The position numbers and the translations under genes were made by a program. Positions 26,652 to 34,762 of a stretch of DNA of 64,000 bases are shown one piece after another. The stretch spans positions 50,233 to 114,232 of the forward strand of contig JAHCHO010000011.1 of the NCBI GenBank assembly GCA_026129685.1, written 5' to 3'. Source of the stretch: Fimbriimonadaceae bacterium. Its GTDB lineage: Bacteria > Armatimonadota > Fimbriimonadia > Fimbriimonadales > Fimbriimonadaceae. Numbering within the stretch: the stretch's first letter is position 1; each line of letters starts with the position of its first letter. Below the pieces are notes generated by a model. That model did no database searches, had not been told where the DNA came from, and worked only from the letters and a program-made list of their open reading frames with translations.

Positions 26652-27457
26652 TGAGGCGCGACTTTCTGTTCAAGTTGGGGGTCGCCTACCTTCTTTTATT
26701 GGTGCTGTTCGCCGCCTTTGGCCCGACCTTCCGTCACGACTACCTGAAGACCGTCGGCGCGCCCCTCAGCGGCTCGAGCGCCCAGTTCTGGATGGGGACC
26801 GACGAGATCGGCCGCGACGTGTTCGCCCGCATCGCCTATGGCGCACGGCTGTCCCTCGTGATCGGCGTCACCGTGCAACTCATCAGCCTCACGATCGGGG
26901 TGTGCGTCGGGGTCTCGGGGGTGTACGCGCCCCGTTGGGTGGCGATGCCGCTGCTCCGCTTCACCGACGGGATGTTCGCGTTCCCGGACATCCTTCTGGC
27001 GATCTTGATCATCGGCGTCTGGAAGGCCGGCATCGTCCCCGTCATCGTCGCCCTGTCCGTGACCGGTTGGCCCGGGATCGCGCGCCTCACCTTCACCCAG
27101 GTCGCCTCGATCAAGGACCGCGAGTTCGTCATCGCGTCCAAAGCCCTCGGCGCGTCCACCCTCTACACCGTCACCCGTCACGTTGTCCCCCAGTTGTACG
27201 GCATTTTGATGGCCGTCACCATGATCAGCCTTGCCGGCACCATCCTCGCCGAAAGCACCCTTAGTTTCCTTGGGATCGGCGTCCAGGCTCCCGACCCGAG
27301 TTGGGGCAGCATGATCAACAACGCGCGCGCCCAAATGAACTCGGTGCCCTCGCTCCTCTTCTGGCCCTGCCTGGTGCTCAGCCTCACCATCTTCGCGCTG
27401 AACTTCGTCGGGGACGGCATCCGCGCCGCGATGGACCCCAAATCCGCCGGCCGATAG
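26651..27457 (+). CDS. Oligopeptide ABC transporter permease, DppC type
   Basis: Second permease subunit, 268 residues. It carries the DppC-type opening FWMGTDEIGRDVFARIAYGARLSL, the EAA loop EFVIASKALGASTLYTVTRHVVPQL, and AESTLSFLGIGVQAPDPSWGSMIN, all diagnostic of the family. About six membrane segments are visible. Its start codon overlaps the stop of the DppB-type gene (TAATG), so the two are translated together. Substrate class is di- or oligopeptides or nickel-like complexes by family; the sequence does not decide. Confidence 0.94.
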   Translation: MRRDFLFKLGVAYLLLLVLFAAFGPTFRHDYLKTVGAPLSGSSAQFWMGTDEIGRDVFARIAYGARLSLVIGVTVQLISLTIGVCVGVSGVYAPRWVAMPLLRFTDGMFAFPDILLAILIIGVWKAGIVPVIVALSVTGWPGIARLTFTQVASIKDREFVIASKALGASTLYTVTRHVVPQLYGILMAVTMISLAGTILAESTLSFLGIGVQAPDPSWGSMINNARAQMNSVPSLLFWPCLVLSLTIFALNFVGDGIRAAMDPKSAGR

Positions 27458-27517
27458 ACGTATCCGGGCGCCGATTGCGCATACTGCGCTTCATCGCGCG
27501 AAGCGGGGTATGCGGCA

Positions 27518-28867
27518 ATGGCGAACGGCGAACGCACCAACGGCACCATCTGGAAAGTGATCGGGGCGAGCTCGGTCGGCACCATGATCGAGTGGTACGA
27601 CTTCTATATCTTTGGGAGCCTTGCGACCACCTTGGCCCCCCTGTTCTTTCCCAAGGATAACCCGACCGCCGGCCTGCTCTCCACCCTCGCCACCTTCGCC
27701 ACCGGCTTCGTAGTGCGTCCGTTCGGCGCGATCGTGTTCGGCCGGTTGGGCGACATCGCGGGACGGAAGATCACCTTCCTCGTCACGCTCCTGCTGATGG
27801 GCGGGTCCACCTTCGCGATCGGCCTGCTCCCGACGTACGCCCAGGTCGGCGCGCTCGCGCCCGCGCTGCTCGTCCTGCTTCGGCTCTTGCAGGGGCTGGC
27901 GCTCGGCGGCGAGTACGGGGGAGCGGCGACCTACGTCGCCGAACACGCGCCTGACGACCGAAAGGGCTACTACACGTCCTTCATCCAGACCACCGCCACC
28001 CTCGGCCTCTTCGTGTCGCTTGGGGTGATCTTGGGCGTCCAAGGCTCGATGACGGGCCCCGCCTTCGACGCCTGGGGCTGGCGCGTCCCCTTCCTCCTCA
28101 GTGCCGTCCTGGTGGTTGTAAGCTACTTTATCCGCACAAAGATGGCCGAATCGCCCCTGTTCGCCCGGCTCAAAGCGTCGGGAAAAACCTCCCGCAACCC
28201 TCTCAAGGAGAGCTTCGCGAACCCCGAGAATCGGCGCCTCGTGCTGATCGCTCTCTTCGGCGCGACCGCCGGCCAGGGCGTCGTCTGGTACACGGGCCAG
28301 TTCTACGCGCTGACCTTCCTGCAGAGCACCCTCAAGATGGACAAAGGAGTCGCCAGCCAGGTGATCGCGATCGCCCTGCTGATGGGGACGCCCCTCTTCC
28401 TCTACTTCGGCTCGCTCTCGGACCGGATCGGACGAAAGAAGATCATCATCGCCGGTTGCGTCGCCGCCGCCGTGCTGTACGTGCCGATCTACATGGCGAT
28501 GACCTGGGCCGCCGGGTGGAACGGCACCGCCTCGGTCAATCCGAACCTGGTGCTCCTCAGCCTGCTCGTCCTCGTCCAAGTGGTCTTCGTGACGATGGTC
28601 TACGGCCCGATCGCCGCCTTCCTTGTGGAGTTGTTCCCAACCCGGATTCGTTACACTTCCATGAGCGTTCCCTATCACATCGGGAACGGCATCTTCGGGG
28701 GCTTGGTCCCCCTGATCGCGACCGCTTTGGCCGCCTCCACCGGCAACATGTACATGGGGCTGGCCTATCCGATCACCATCGCCCTTCTCACCGCCGCCAT
28801 CGGCGCGCGCTTCATCAAGGAGTCCAGCGGAAACAAGCTCTGGGCGGACGCCGACGGCGCCGAGTAG
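27518..28867 (+). CDS. MFS transporter, metabolite:H+ symporter (MHS) family
   Basis: A 449-residue, 12-segment carrier. SVGTMIEWYDFYIFG in the first helix, FATGFVVRPFGAIVFGRLGDIAGRK in the loop 2-3 motif, and LRLLQGLALGGEYGGAATYVAEHAP are typical of ProP/ShiA/KgtP-like MHS transporters. PTRIRYTSMSVPYHIGNGIFGG lies in a late helix, also family-typical. Substrate is probably an organic acid, betaine or proline but cannot be decided. It follows dppC by 60 bases and may share its transcript. Confidence 0.92.
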   Translation: MANGERTNGTIWKVIGASSVGTMIEWYDFYIFGSLATTLAPLFFPKDNPTAGLLSTLATFATGFVVRPFGAIVFGRLGDIAGRKITFLVTLLLMGGSTFAIGLLPTYAQVGALAPALLVLLRLLQGLALGGEYGGAATYVAEHAPDDRKGYYTSFIQTTATLGLFVSLGVILGVQGSMTGPAFDAWGWRVPFLLSAVLVVVSYFIRTKMAESPLFARLKASGKTSRNPLKESFANPENRRLVLIALFGATAGQGVVWYTGQFYALTFLQSTLKMDKGVASQVIAIALLMGTPLFLYFGSLSDRIGRKKIIIAGCVAAAVLYVPIYMAMTWAAGWNGTASVNPNLVLLSLLVLVQVVFVTMVYGPIAAFLVELFPTRIRYTSMSVPYHIGNGIFGGLVPLIATALAASTGNMYMGLAYPITIALLTAAIGARFIKESSGNKLWADADGAE

Positions 28868-28942
28868 CGGCGACGTATCAACCCGCCTCCGAATACTCTC
28901 TCCTTCTGAACGGCGATCACGAATCGCCGTCGGAGGATAGCA

Positions 28943-29827
28943 GTGAATCGACGTCTCTTGCCCCTAGGGGCCGCCCTCGCGTGTCTGGCCGGCTTCGCAC
29001 CGATGGCCCGCGCTCAGGGCGCTGAATTGAGAACCGAGGTCCGCGTCATGGTGGACGGCGACCTTCGTTCCCGCTACGAGCTCAACAACCAGGACCTGAT
29101 CGTCCAGGACATCACCGTGCCCGGTCGGGCCGGGGCGCTGGCGAGCGGGCAGATCGGCTTCGGGGTGAACAAGGTGTTCGCCCACTTCGACGCCGACAAC
29201 CCGAGCAACCCGGCCGGTATCGTCATGGCGGACGCCCGGACCCAGTGGATCGACGAGGTCACCATCGACGGCGGCGACCTCAACGGGACCTTGGGGACCT
29301 TCACCGCCTCGCTGAGCGTGAACGGGTCCGCCGACTTCGCGCTGTCCGGCGCCTACAACCGGAGCGAGACCGACGCCGCGCTCTACGGCTTCTGGGACGC
29401 GTGGATCGGCACCAGCACCGACGGAGGCGGCGGCTATCTGGTCGGCGGTTGGTTCGGCGGTTGGTACTCCGACGGCGAGGGCGGCGTTGTCTACGACGGG
29501 GACGACCTGACCCAGCCCCTGACCGAGGTGACTCTCGAGTTCGTGTACGGCCGGCCGTTCCTCCTTAGCGCCAACATGGAGGCCTACTTCGACGCCCAGA
29601 ACTCGGGACTGGAACCGGGAACCGTTTCCGGAACCTTGGACTTCTCCAACTCCGCGTATTGGGACGGTATCGGCGCGTTCCGCGACGCCAACGGCAACCT
29701 GGTCTCGATCAACGGGATGACGTCGGCATCCGGGACGAACTGGCTCGCGCCGGTACCCGAGCCTGCGACCGATCTCATCCTTGGGATGGGCGCGGCTTGG
29801 CTTGCGCGTCGCCGTCGTCGGAACTGA
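28943..29827 (+). CDS. PEP-CTERM surface/exopolysaccharide-associated protein
   Basis: A 294-residue exported protein: signal peptide at 1-24 (ends MARAQG), a beta-rich acidic body with many Gly, Asp and Asn, and the C-terminal sorting tail VPEPATDLILGMGAAWLARRRRRN: the PEP motif, a hydrophobic helix and an Arg cluster. Such tails are cut by exosortase and the proteins are anchored or released at the envelope. The start is a GTG behind a clear GGAGG. No exosortase gene is in this window. The role of the body is not recognisable. Confidence 0.9.
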   Translation: MNRRLLPLGAALACLAGFAPMARAQGAELRTEVRVMVDGDLRSRYELNNQDLIVQDITVPGRAGALASGQIGFGVNKVFAHFDADNPSNPAGIVMADARTQWIDEVTIDGGDLNGTLGTFTASLSVNGSADFALSGAYNRSETDAALYGFWDAWIGTSTDGGGGYLVGGWFGGWYSDGEGGVVYDGDDLTQPLTEVTLEFVYGRPFLLSANMEAYFDAQNSGLEPGTVSGTLDFSNSAYWDGIGAFRDANGNLVSINGMTSASGTNWLAPVPEPATDLILGMGAAWLARRRRRN

Positions 29828-29846
29828 CCGGGGGCGCACGACAAAA

Positions 29847-29873
29847 CGGGGTGGACGCGTTCCGTCCACCCCG
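29847..29873 (-). terminator. Rho-independent terminator of the rpmG-rpmF operon
   Basis: A perfect 10-base stem (cggggtggac with gtccaccccg), 7-base loop. Read on the minus strand it is followed by TTTTGT, and it lies 21 bases past the L32 stop. It also sits just after the PEP-CTERM gene on the plus strand and may stop both. Confidence 0.8.
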
Positions 29874-29894
29874 TGCTGACTGCGAGGAAACGCC

Positions 29895-30089
29895 TTACGC
29901 GGACTTACGGTCGCGGAAACCGGGGAGCCGCCGACCCTTGTAATAGCCGTCGGGCGTGGCGTTGTGGCGAAGCTTGAAGGGCACGCCGCCGACCTGTCGG
30001 TTGGCGTCGATCTCCGGCATGTCGGTGGTGTAGTGCGTGCGGCGGAGAGCCGTCCGTTGGTGGGAAAATCGTCGTTTCGGGTTGGGCAT
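29895..30089 (-). CDS. rpmF: Ribosomal protein bL32, zinc-free type
   Basis: A 64-residue large-subunit ribosomal protein. The MPNPKRRFSHQRTALRRTH start and the YYKGRRL end are the L32 hallmarks. The four zinc-binding Cys of the common form are absent: the middle reads GGVPFKLRHNATPDGYYKG. This is therefore a C-minus L32. It follows L33 by 20 bases on the same transcript and ends at a strong terminator. Confidence 0.92.
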   Translation of the reverse strand: MPNPKRRFSHQRTALRRTHYTTDMPEIDANRQVGGVPFKLRHNATPDGYYKGRRLPGFRDRKSA

Positions 30090-30109
30090 GTTCGTCTCCG
30101 GCGCGGGCC

Positions 30110-30277
30110 TTACTTCTTCTCGCGGTGCACCGTGACCTTGCGCAGGTTCGGGTTGTACTTCTTCAGCTCCAAGCGACCCTGCGTGTTCCGCTTGTTCTTG
30201 GTCGTGGTGTAGTAGTTCTTCCCGTCCTCGGTGCAAACCAGTCGGATGATTTCGCGAGCTTCGCCTTTCTTCGCCAT
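30110..30277 (-). CDS. rpmG: Ribosomal protein bL33, zinc-free type
   Basis: A 55-residue ribosomal protein: [36 protein letters not shown] and [10 protein letters not shown] match L33 along its length (written here in two parts of a continuous match). Only one Cys remains, so the zinc ribbon is lost. I place the start at the ATG at 30277, giving [10 protein letters not shown]. First gene of the L33-L32 pair, behind a promoter at 30333-30362. The usual neighbours secE and nusG are not here. Confidence 0.94.
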   Translation of the reverse strand: MAKKGEAREIIRLVCTEDGKNYYTTTKNKRNTQGRLELKKYNPNLRKVTVHREKK

Positions 30278-30332
30278 GATCGTCCTCCGCAGAGCCGGGC
30301 GCACCCGGCCATCCATTGCGGACAGCCTGCGA

Positions 30333-30362
30333 AAGATACCCCATCCCCCTTCGCCCGTGCAA
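30333..30362 (-). promoter_or_regulatory. Promoter of rpmG-rpmF
   Basis: On the minus strand TTGCAC, an 18-base spacer and TATCTT lie about 55 bases upstream of the rpmG ATG. The hexamers fit the sigma70 consensus moderately well. No operator such as a Zur-like palindrome was evident. Confidence 0.5.
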
Positions 30363-30540
30363 CGCACCTCCCCCTCGGTCCCGGCCCGTCGCCGCTTCGG
30401 TCGGTGGCCGGGCCAAGGTTGACGTTCGTCGCTTCGGGACTCCTATCGAATGGTGGCGACCCTTGGGTTTCCTCCCGCCTGGTCCCTTCGGCCGATTCCC
30501 CGCCATCCTAAGGACCGCTGACGGCCCGAGGGTGCGTTGA

Positions 30541-30610
30541 GAACGTCGTGACGGGAATGACGACGCGATTGGGGTGGGGGTGCCATGGGAACGTCGTGAC
30601 GGGAATGACG
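30541..30610. repeat. 22-base direct repeat, two copies 48 bases apart
   Basis: GAACGTCGTGACGGGAATGACG (given here as GAACGTCGTGACG plus GGAATGACG) occurs identically at 30541-30562 and 30589-30610. Two copies are too few for a CRISPR; the segment may be a short tandem duplication or part of a dispersed element. Confidence 0.8.
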
Positions 30611-30629
30611 CCGGAATCCCTGCCCGCGC

Positions 30630-30635
30630 TAACAT
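30630..30635 (+). promoter_or_regulatory. putative -10 hexamer TAACAT before the dehydrogenase gene
   Basis: TAACAT lies 6 bases before the ATG at 30642 with no ribosome-binding site between, matching the leaderless pattern. Confidence 0.5.
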
Positions 30636-30641
30636 GGACTC

Positions 30642-31652
30642 ATGCAGATCGTCGCCATCGAGGGCGCACGGAAGGCCGCCATCGTCGAGCGGCCCGACCC
30701 CCATCCGCGCGGTGAGTTCGTCGTCGTTCGCGTCGAGGTTGCGCCGATGTGTACCGAGTACAAAGGCTGGATGAAAGGCTGGGTCTCCGACTGCCTCGGC
30801 CACGAGGCCGCCGGCACCGTTGAGGCCGTCGAGGGAGATCGTCGGGTCAAGGAGGGCCAGAGAGTTCTCGTGATGCCGCAGTTCCCCTGCGGGGCGTGTG
30901 AGCTCTGTCGGATTGGTGAGTTCGTCTACTGCGAGCGTTCCCTGAATCCCCTCGCCGAGACCGGCAACGCCGTCGGCATCGCCACCTACGCCCAGCGGCT
31001 GATCAAGCAGGACTGGATGCTGATCCCGATCCCCGACGACATCTCGACGGAGCACGCCTCCCTCGCCAACTGCGCCCTCGGGCCCGCGTTCGGGGCGCTG
31101 AAGCGAATGCGCGTCAGCGGGCTCGACACCGTCCTGATCACCGGGCTTGGCCCCGTCGGACTGGGCGCCACGATATTGGCCCGCCGATTCGGGGCGCGGG
31201 TGATCGGCACCGACCCCTCCGCCTATCGGCGGAACCTGGCCGAGGAGCTCGGCGCGCATTCGGTGCTCGATCCGACCGACCCGGACGCGCTCGCCCAGAT
31301 CCGGGCCATGGCGAACGGTCGTGGGGTGGACGCGGTTGTCGAGTGCGCGGGCGCGCCGAGCGCCCAACGGTTTGCCCTGGACGCCGTTCGTCGGTTGGGC
31401 CGTGTCGCCTGGGTTGGCGAAGCCCAGGAGCTGACCGTGCACGTCAGCAACGACTTCATCCGCAAGGGACTGGAGGTCGTCGGCTCCTGGTACTACAACC
31501 TGGCGGATACGGGAGTCCTGATGGACTGGATTCGGGCGCTGCGTCCCGAACTCGACCGCCTGATCACCCACCGCTTCCCGATGGCGGAGGTCGAGCGGGC
31601 CTTCGCCCTCCAGGAAGCGGCCGCCTGCGGCAAAATCCTGCTCGCCCCTTGA
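30642..31652 (+). CDS. Zinc-binding medium-chain dehydrogenase/reductase
   Basis: A 336-residue NAD(P)-dependent alcohol or polyol dehydrogenase-like enzyme. Seen: catalytic-zinc region with Cys37 (MCTEYKG) and GHEAAGTVEAV, the structural-zinc Cys cluster in FPCGACELCRIGEFVYC (about 85-101), and the Rossmann GLGPVGLGA (about 168-176). Relatives include sorbitol and threonine dehydrogenases; the substrate cannot be named. Its stop is 90 bases before the glucan phosphorylase gene on the same strand. Confidence 0.9.
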   Translation: MQIVAIEGARKAAIVERPDPHPRGEFVVVRVEVAPMCTEYKGWMKGWVSDCLGHEAAGTVEAVEGDRRVKEGQRVLVMPQFPCGACELCRIGEFVYCERSLNPLAETGNAVGIATYAQRLIKQDWMLIPIPDDISTEHASLANCALGPAFGALKRMRVSGLDTVLITGLGPVGLGATILARRFGARVIGTDPSAYRRNLAEELGAHSVLDPTDPDALAQIRAMANGRGVDAVVECAGAPSAQRFALDAVRRLGRVAWVGEAQELTVHVSNDFIRKGLEVVGSWYYNLADTGVLMDWIRALRPELDRLITHRFPMAEVERAFALQEAAACGKILLAP

Positions 31653-31741
31653 CCCGCCGAGCCGTGAATAATCCGGTTTCGGGGTCCGCCCGGCGAGGCC
31701 GTGGAGGCAAGGGTACATTCGGTTCGACCGGAGCCGCAACC

Positions 31742-33841
31742 ATGCTCGACAAGACGCCCGCCGCCTCTCACTCGGGTCTTGACCTCCCCGCGTCCGTCGC
31801 GGGCCTCGCCGCCTTGGCCACGAACCTGCGCTGGACTTGGCGCGAAGAAACCCGCGCCCTGTTTCGCGACATCGACCCGGAGCTCTGGGACCAGAATCTC
31901 GGCCCGGTTGCCTTCCTCCGCCGCACCCGCCGGCTGAACGACATCGCGAGCGACCCGGCCTGGATCGGCCGAATCGCTGGGGAGAACGCCGAGCTCGATC
32001 TCTACCTCGGGTCCGCACCACCGACCTCCCGGGCGCCGATCGCCTACTTCTGCGCCGAGTACGGGTTCCACGAGTCGTTCCCGCTCTACGCCGGGGGTCT
32101 TGGCATCCTCGCCGGAGACCACGCCAAGGAAGCCTCCGACCTCGGCCTTCCCTTCGTCGGCATCGGCCTGTTCTACCGACGCGGCTTCTTCAACCAGATG
32201 GTCGACTGGACGGGGCGCCAGGAGCACCGCTTCCCCACGAACGACCCGCTCGACCAACCCGTGGCGCGACTGCTGAACCCCGTCGGCGAGCCGCTCGTCG
32301 TCACGCTTCCCTTCCCGGGTCGTCGGGTGCGCGCCTCGGTCTGGCGGGTCGCCGTCGGACGCGTTCCGGTGTTGCTCTTGGATACCGATCGTCCGGACAA
32401 CGCCCCCGAAGACCGCATGATCACGAGCCAGCTCTACACCGCCGGCCGCGACATGCGGCTGTGTCAGGAGGTCGTGCTTGGGGTCGGAGGGGTCCGCGTG
32501 CTCGAGGCGCTGGGCCTCCGCCCGGGGGTGTTCCACCTCAACGAAGGCCACTCGGCGTTCCTGTTGCTGGAGCGGCTTCGGGCCAAAGTCGCCGCCGGCC
32601 AGACCCTTGCCCAAGCGATCGGGGAGGTAACGGCGACCTCCATCCTCACGATCCACACCCCGGTGCCCGAGGGGAACGAGCGGTTTGACGCCGACGCGGT
32701 CCGACTCCACATGGACGCGTTGTTGGCCGATACCGGCATCGCGTCCTCGGACCTCCTCGCGCGCGGTCTGGACTCCAAGGCCACCAAGGGCGTCTTCGAC
32801 ATGACCGCCTTCGCGATCCGCCTGACCCGGCTGCAAAACGGCGTGAGTCTCCTTCACGGCCGGACGGCGGACCGCACTTGGCGCAAGATCGCGGGCAAGG
32901 AGGTGATCGGCGTCACCAACGGTGTGCACATGCCGACTTGGCTCGGCCCCGAAGTCCGGGAAGTGCTCGAGGGAGCGGGGGCCTCGTTCGCCGACGCGAC
33001 CCGCGTCGTCCACGAGCATGGGCGTTGGACGGGCGCCGACGTCCTGGACGGACCGGCGCTCTGGCGCGCCCACCTTGCCCAGAAGCGCCGTCTCCTTGCC
33101 TTTGCCGGGGAGCGTATGTTCGCGCAGTTCGCCCGGCACGGCGCCGGGCCCGCCGAACTGCGCGGCATTCTGACCGCGATGAACCCGGACGCCCTCACGA
33201 TCGGATTCGCGCGCCGTTTCGCGACGTACAAGCGCGCCCACCTGATGTTCGCCGACGCCCGGCGGCTACTGAGGATGCTTGCGAATCCGGATCGTCCGGT
33301 CCAGGTCGTGTTCGCGGGCAAGGCCCACCACTCGGATCGGGGCGGACAGGCGCTTGTCGCCAAAGTGTTTCGGCAGGTGCTGTCGAAGCGGTTTCGCGGG
33401 CGCGTGTTCCTGCTCGAGGACTACGACATGGAGGTGGGACGCATGCTCGTCCAGGGGGTGGACGTCTGGCTCAACAACCCGCGTCGTCCCCTGGAGGCCT
33501 CCGGTACGAGCGGCATGAAGGCGGCGGCCAATGCCATCCCAAACGTCTCGATCCTCGACGGTTGGTGGGACGAGGCGTTCGAAGACGGACGCGCGCGCAA
33601 CGGCTGGGCGATCGGCGGACGCAAGACGCTGCCGGACGAGGCCGCTCAAGACAAGGCGGACGCCGAGGCGCTGTACCGGGTGCTCGAAAACGAGGTGATC
33701 CCCCTCTATTTCGCGCGGGGAACGGACGGGCTTCCAAGCGGATGGATCGAGGTCATGAAGCGCTCCGTCGCCACCGGCCTGTGGGCGTTCTCGACCGCGC
33801 GGATGTTGCAGGATTACGACCAGAGGATGATCCTCGTATGA
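31742..33841 (+). CDS. glgP: Alpha-glucan (glycogen/maltodextrin) phosphorylase
   Basis: Cleaves alpha-1,4-glucans with phosphate to glucose-1-phosphate. The 699-residue length and sequence fit the short alpha-glucan phosphorylase subfamily (with a DUF3417-like N-terminus). Seen: YFCAEYGFHESFPLYAGGLG near residue 101, GLFYRRGFFNQ, NEGHSAF, GVTNGVHMPTW, IGFARRFATYKRA, and the PLP-lysine region EASGTSGMKAA near 590. The ATG at 31742 was chosen since upstream codons overlap the dehydrogenase gene in another frame. A TACATT hexamer 22 bases upstream may be its -10. Confidence 0.94.
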   Translation: MLDKTPAASHSGLDLPASVAGLAALATNLRWTWREETRALFRDIDPELWDQNLGPVAFLRRTRRLNDIASDPAWIGRIAGENAELDLYLGSAPPTSRAPIAYFCAEYGFHESFPLYAGGLGILAGDHAKEASDLGLPFVGIGLFYRRGFFNQMVDWTGRQEHRFPTNDPLDQPVARLLNPVGEPLVVTLPFPGRRVRASVWRVAVGRVPVLLLDTDRPDNAPEDRMITSQLYTAGRDMRLCQEVVLGVGGVRVLEALGLRPGVFHLNEGHSAFLLLERLRAKVAAGQTLAQAIGEVTATSILTIHTPVPEGNERFDADAVRLHMDALLADTGIASSDLLARGLDSKATKGVFDMTAFAIRLTRLQNGVSLLHGRTADRTWRKIAGKEVIGVTNGVHMPTWLGPEVREVLEGAGASFADATRVVHEHGRWTGADVLDGPALWRAHLAQKRRLLAFAGERMFAQFARHGAGPAELRGILTAMNPDALTIGFARRFATYKRAHLMFADARRLLRMLANPDRPVQVVFAGKAHHSDRGGQALVAKVFRQVLSKRFRGRVFLLEDYDMEVGRMLVQGVDVWLNNPRRPLEASGTSGMKAAANAIPNVSILDGWWDEAFEDGRARNGWAIGGRKTLPDEAAQDKADAEALYRVLENEVIPLYFARGTDGLPSGWIEVMKRSVATGLWAFSTARMLQDYDQRMILV

Positions 33842-33943
33842 AGCGAGCGGCTTCTCGTCATCGCCAAACGTCAAGATCGCTGTACGGTAGTCGCAGGACC
33901 TGCGTCCCTTGAGCGGAACGGTCCCAGCGATCGGAGGTGAACG

Positions 33944-34207
33944 ATGGAACCTGGTTACCAAGAGTTTGTCGGCAAGAAAGTGGCGGCGGGTGTCTGCGGC
34001 ATCCTGCTAGGGTCGCTCGGCATCCACAAGTTCCTCCTCGGTCTGACCAAGGAGGGCGTCATCATGCTGGTCGTGACACTCGTCACGTGCGGCTTCGGGG
34101 GCGCGGTTACCGGCATCATTGGCCTCGTCGAAGGCATCATGTACCTGACGAAGTCCGACGCCGAGTTTTACAGCGAATACTGCGTCAACAAGAAGGGCTG
34201 GTTCTAG
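33944..34207 (+). CDS. Small TM2-domain membrane protein
   Basis: An 87-residue protein with two hydrophobic segments (about 9-30 and 36-66). KKVAAGVCGILLGSLGIHKFLLG is the TM2 signature, in which the Gly-His-Lys-Phe turn and the second helix form a short hairpin. A strong Shine-Dalgarno sequence (GGAGGTGA) precedes the ATG. TM2 proteins occur widely with no defined biochemical role. It lies between the phosphorylase and a P-loop kinase on the same strand. Confidence 0.9.
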   Translation: MEPGYQEFVGKKVAAGVCGILLGSLGIHKFLLGLTKEGVIMLVVTLVTCGFGGAVTGIIGLVEGIMYLTKSDAEFYSEYCVNKKGWF

Positions 34208-34220
34208 GTAGGAAGGGCGG

Positions 34221-34226
34221 TATGGT
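34221..34226 (+). promoter_or_regulatory. putative -10 hexamer TATGGT before the P-loop kinase gene
   Basis: TATGGT ends 8 bases before the GTG at 34235. It fits the TANNNT leaderless pattern, though a GGAAG string in the spacer could also act as a weak ribosome site. Confidence 0.4.
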
Positions 34227-34234
34227 CGGAAGCC

Positions 34235-34762
34235 GTGACCGCTCCCCTGTTCTGGATCACCGGCCCGCCTGGCGCGGGCAAGACCACCGTCGCGGCGGCG
34301 CTGCTCGGGCGCTTCCCATTCGGCCTCCACGTCCCGGTGGACGATCTGCGCCTATGGGTCACCGTCGGGTTGTCGGAGTCCGTACCGTGGACCGATGAAA
34401 CCGAACGGCAGTTCCAGATCGCGGAAGAAGCCGCCCTGGACGTGGCGTTACGGTACCAAGAATCGGGGTTCGCGGTGGTCGTGGACCATTGCCGCAACTT
34501 GGAGCGCGCCGACACCCTCTTCGCCGCACGCGGCCTGAACCCCGCGAAGGTCTGCCTGTTGCCCCGGCTCGAGGTTGCCCTCTACCGGAACGCGACCCGG
34601 GGTTCGAAGCCGTTCGATCCGTCGATTCTGGAGGAGACGATCCGTTTCACCCACGCCCGGTACGCCGAAAGCGCCGCGCCAGGGTGGCTTCGGTTGGATA
34701 ACTCGGACGAGTCGGCGGATGAAACCGCCGACCGCATCCTCGCCGCTCAGCTACGGCCGTAG
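34235..34762 (+). CDS. P-loop kinase-like ATPase, substrate unknown
   Basis: A 175-residue P-loop protein: Walker A ITGPPGAGKTT (about 8-18), a short PVDDLRLWV strand in the position of the substrate-binding region of gluconate, shikimate or zeta-toxin-like kinases, VVVDHCRNLE (Walker B-like) and a C-terminal lid with ATRGSKPFD. This resembles small AAA_33 family kinases. The start is a GTG. The 3' end overlaps the convergent esterase gene by 16 bases. I cannot assign a substrate. Confidence 0.8.
   Translation: MTAPLFWITGPPGAGKTTVAAALLGRFPFGLHVPVDDLRLWVTVGLSESVPWTDETERQFQIAEEAALDVALRYQESGFAVVVDHCRNLERADTLFAARGLNPAKVCLLPRLEVALYRNATRGSKPFDPSILEETIRFTHARYAESAAPGWLRLDNSDESADETADRILAAQLRP

Larger units (their letters stand above)
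30278..30641. other. 364-base intergenic region with rpmG promoter and a direct repeat
   Basis: No convincing gene is seen. The left part holds the minus-strand promoter of rpmG; the right part holds a 22-base direct repeat with 48-base spacing and the hexamer TAACAT directly before the dehydrogenase gene. The remainder is GC-rich without clear structure. Confidence 0.6.

Noticed and set aside
30541..30610. CRISPR array
   Set aside because: Only two repeats, no cas genes nearby and the intervening unit is not flanked by further repeats.
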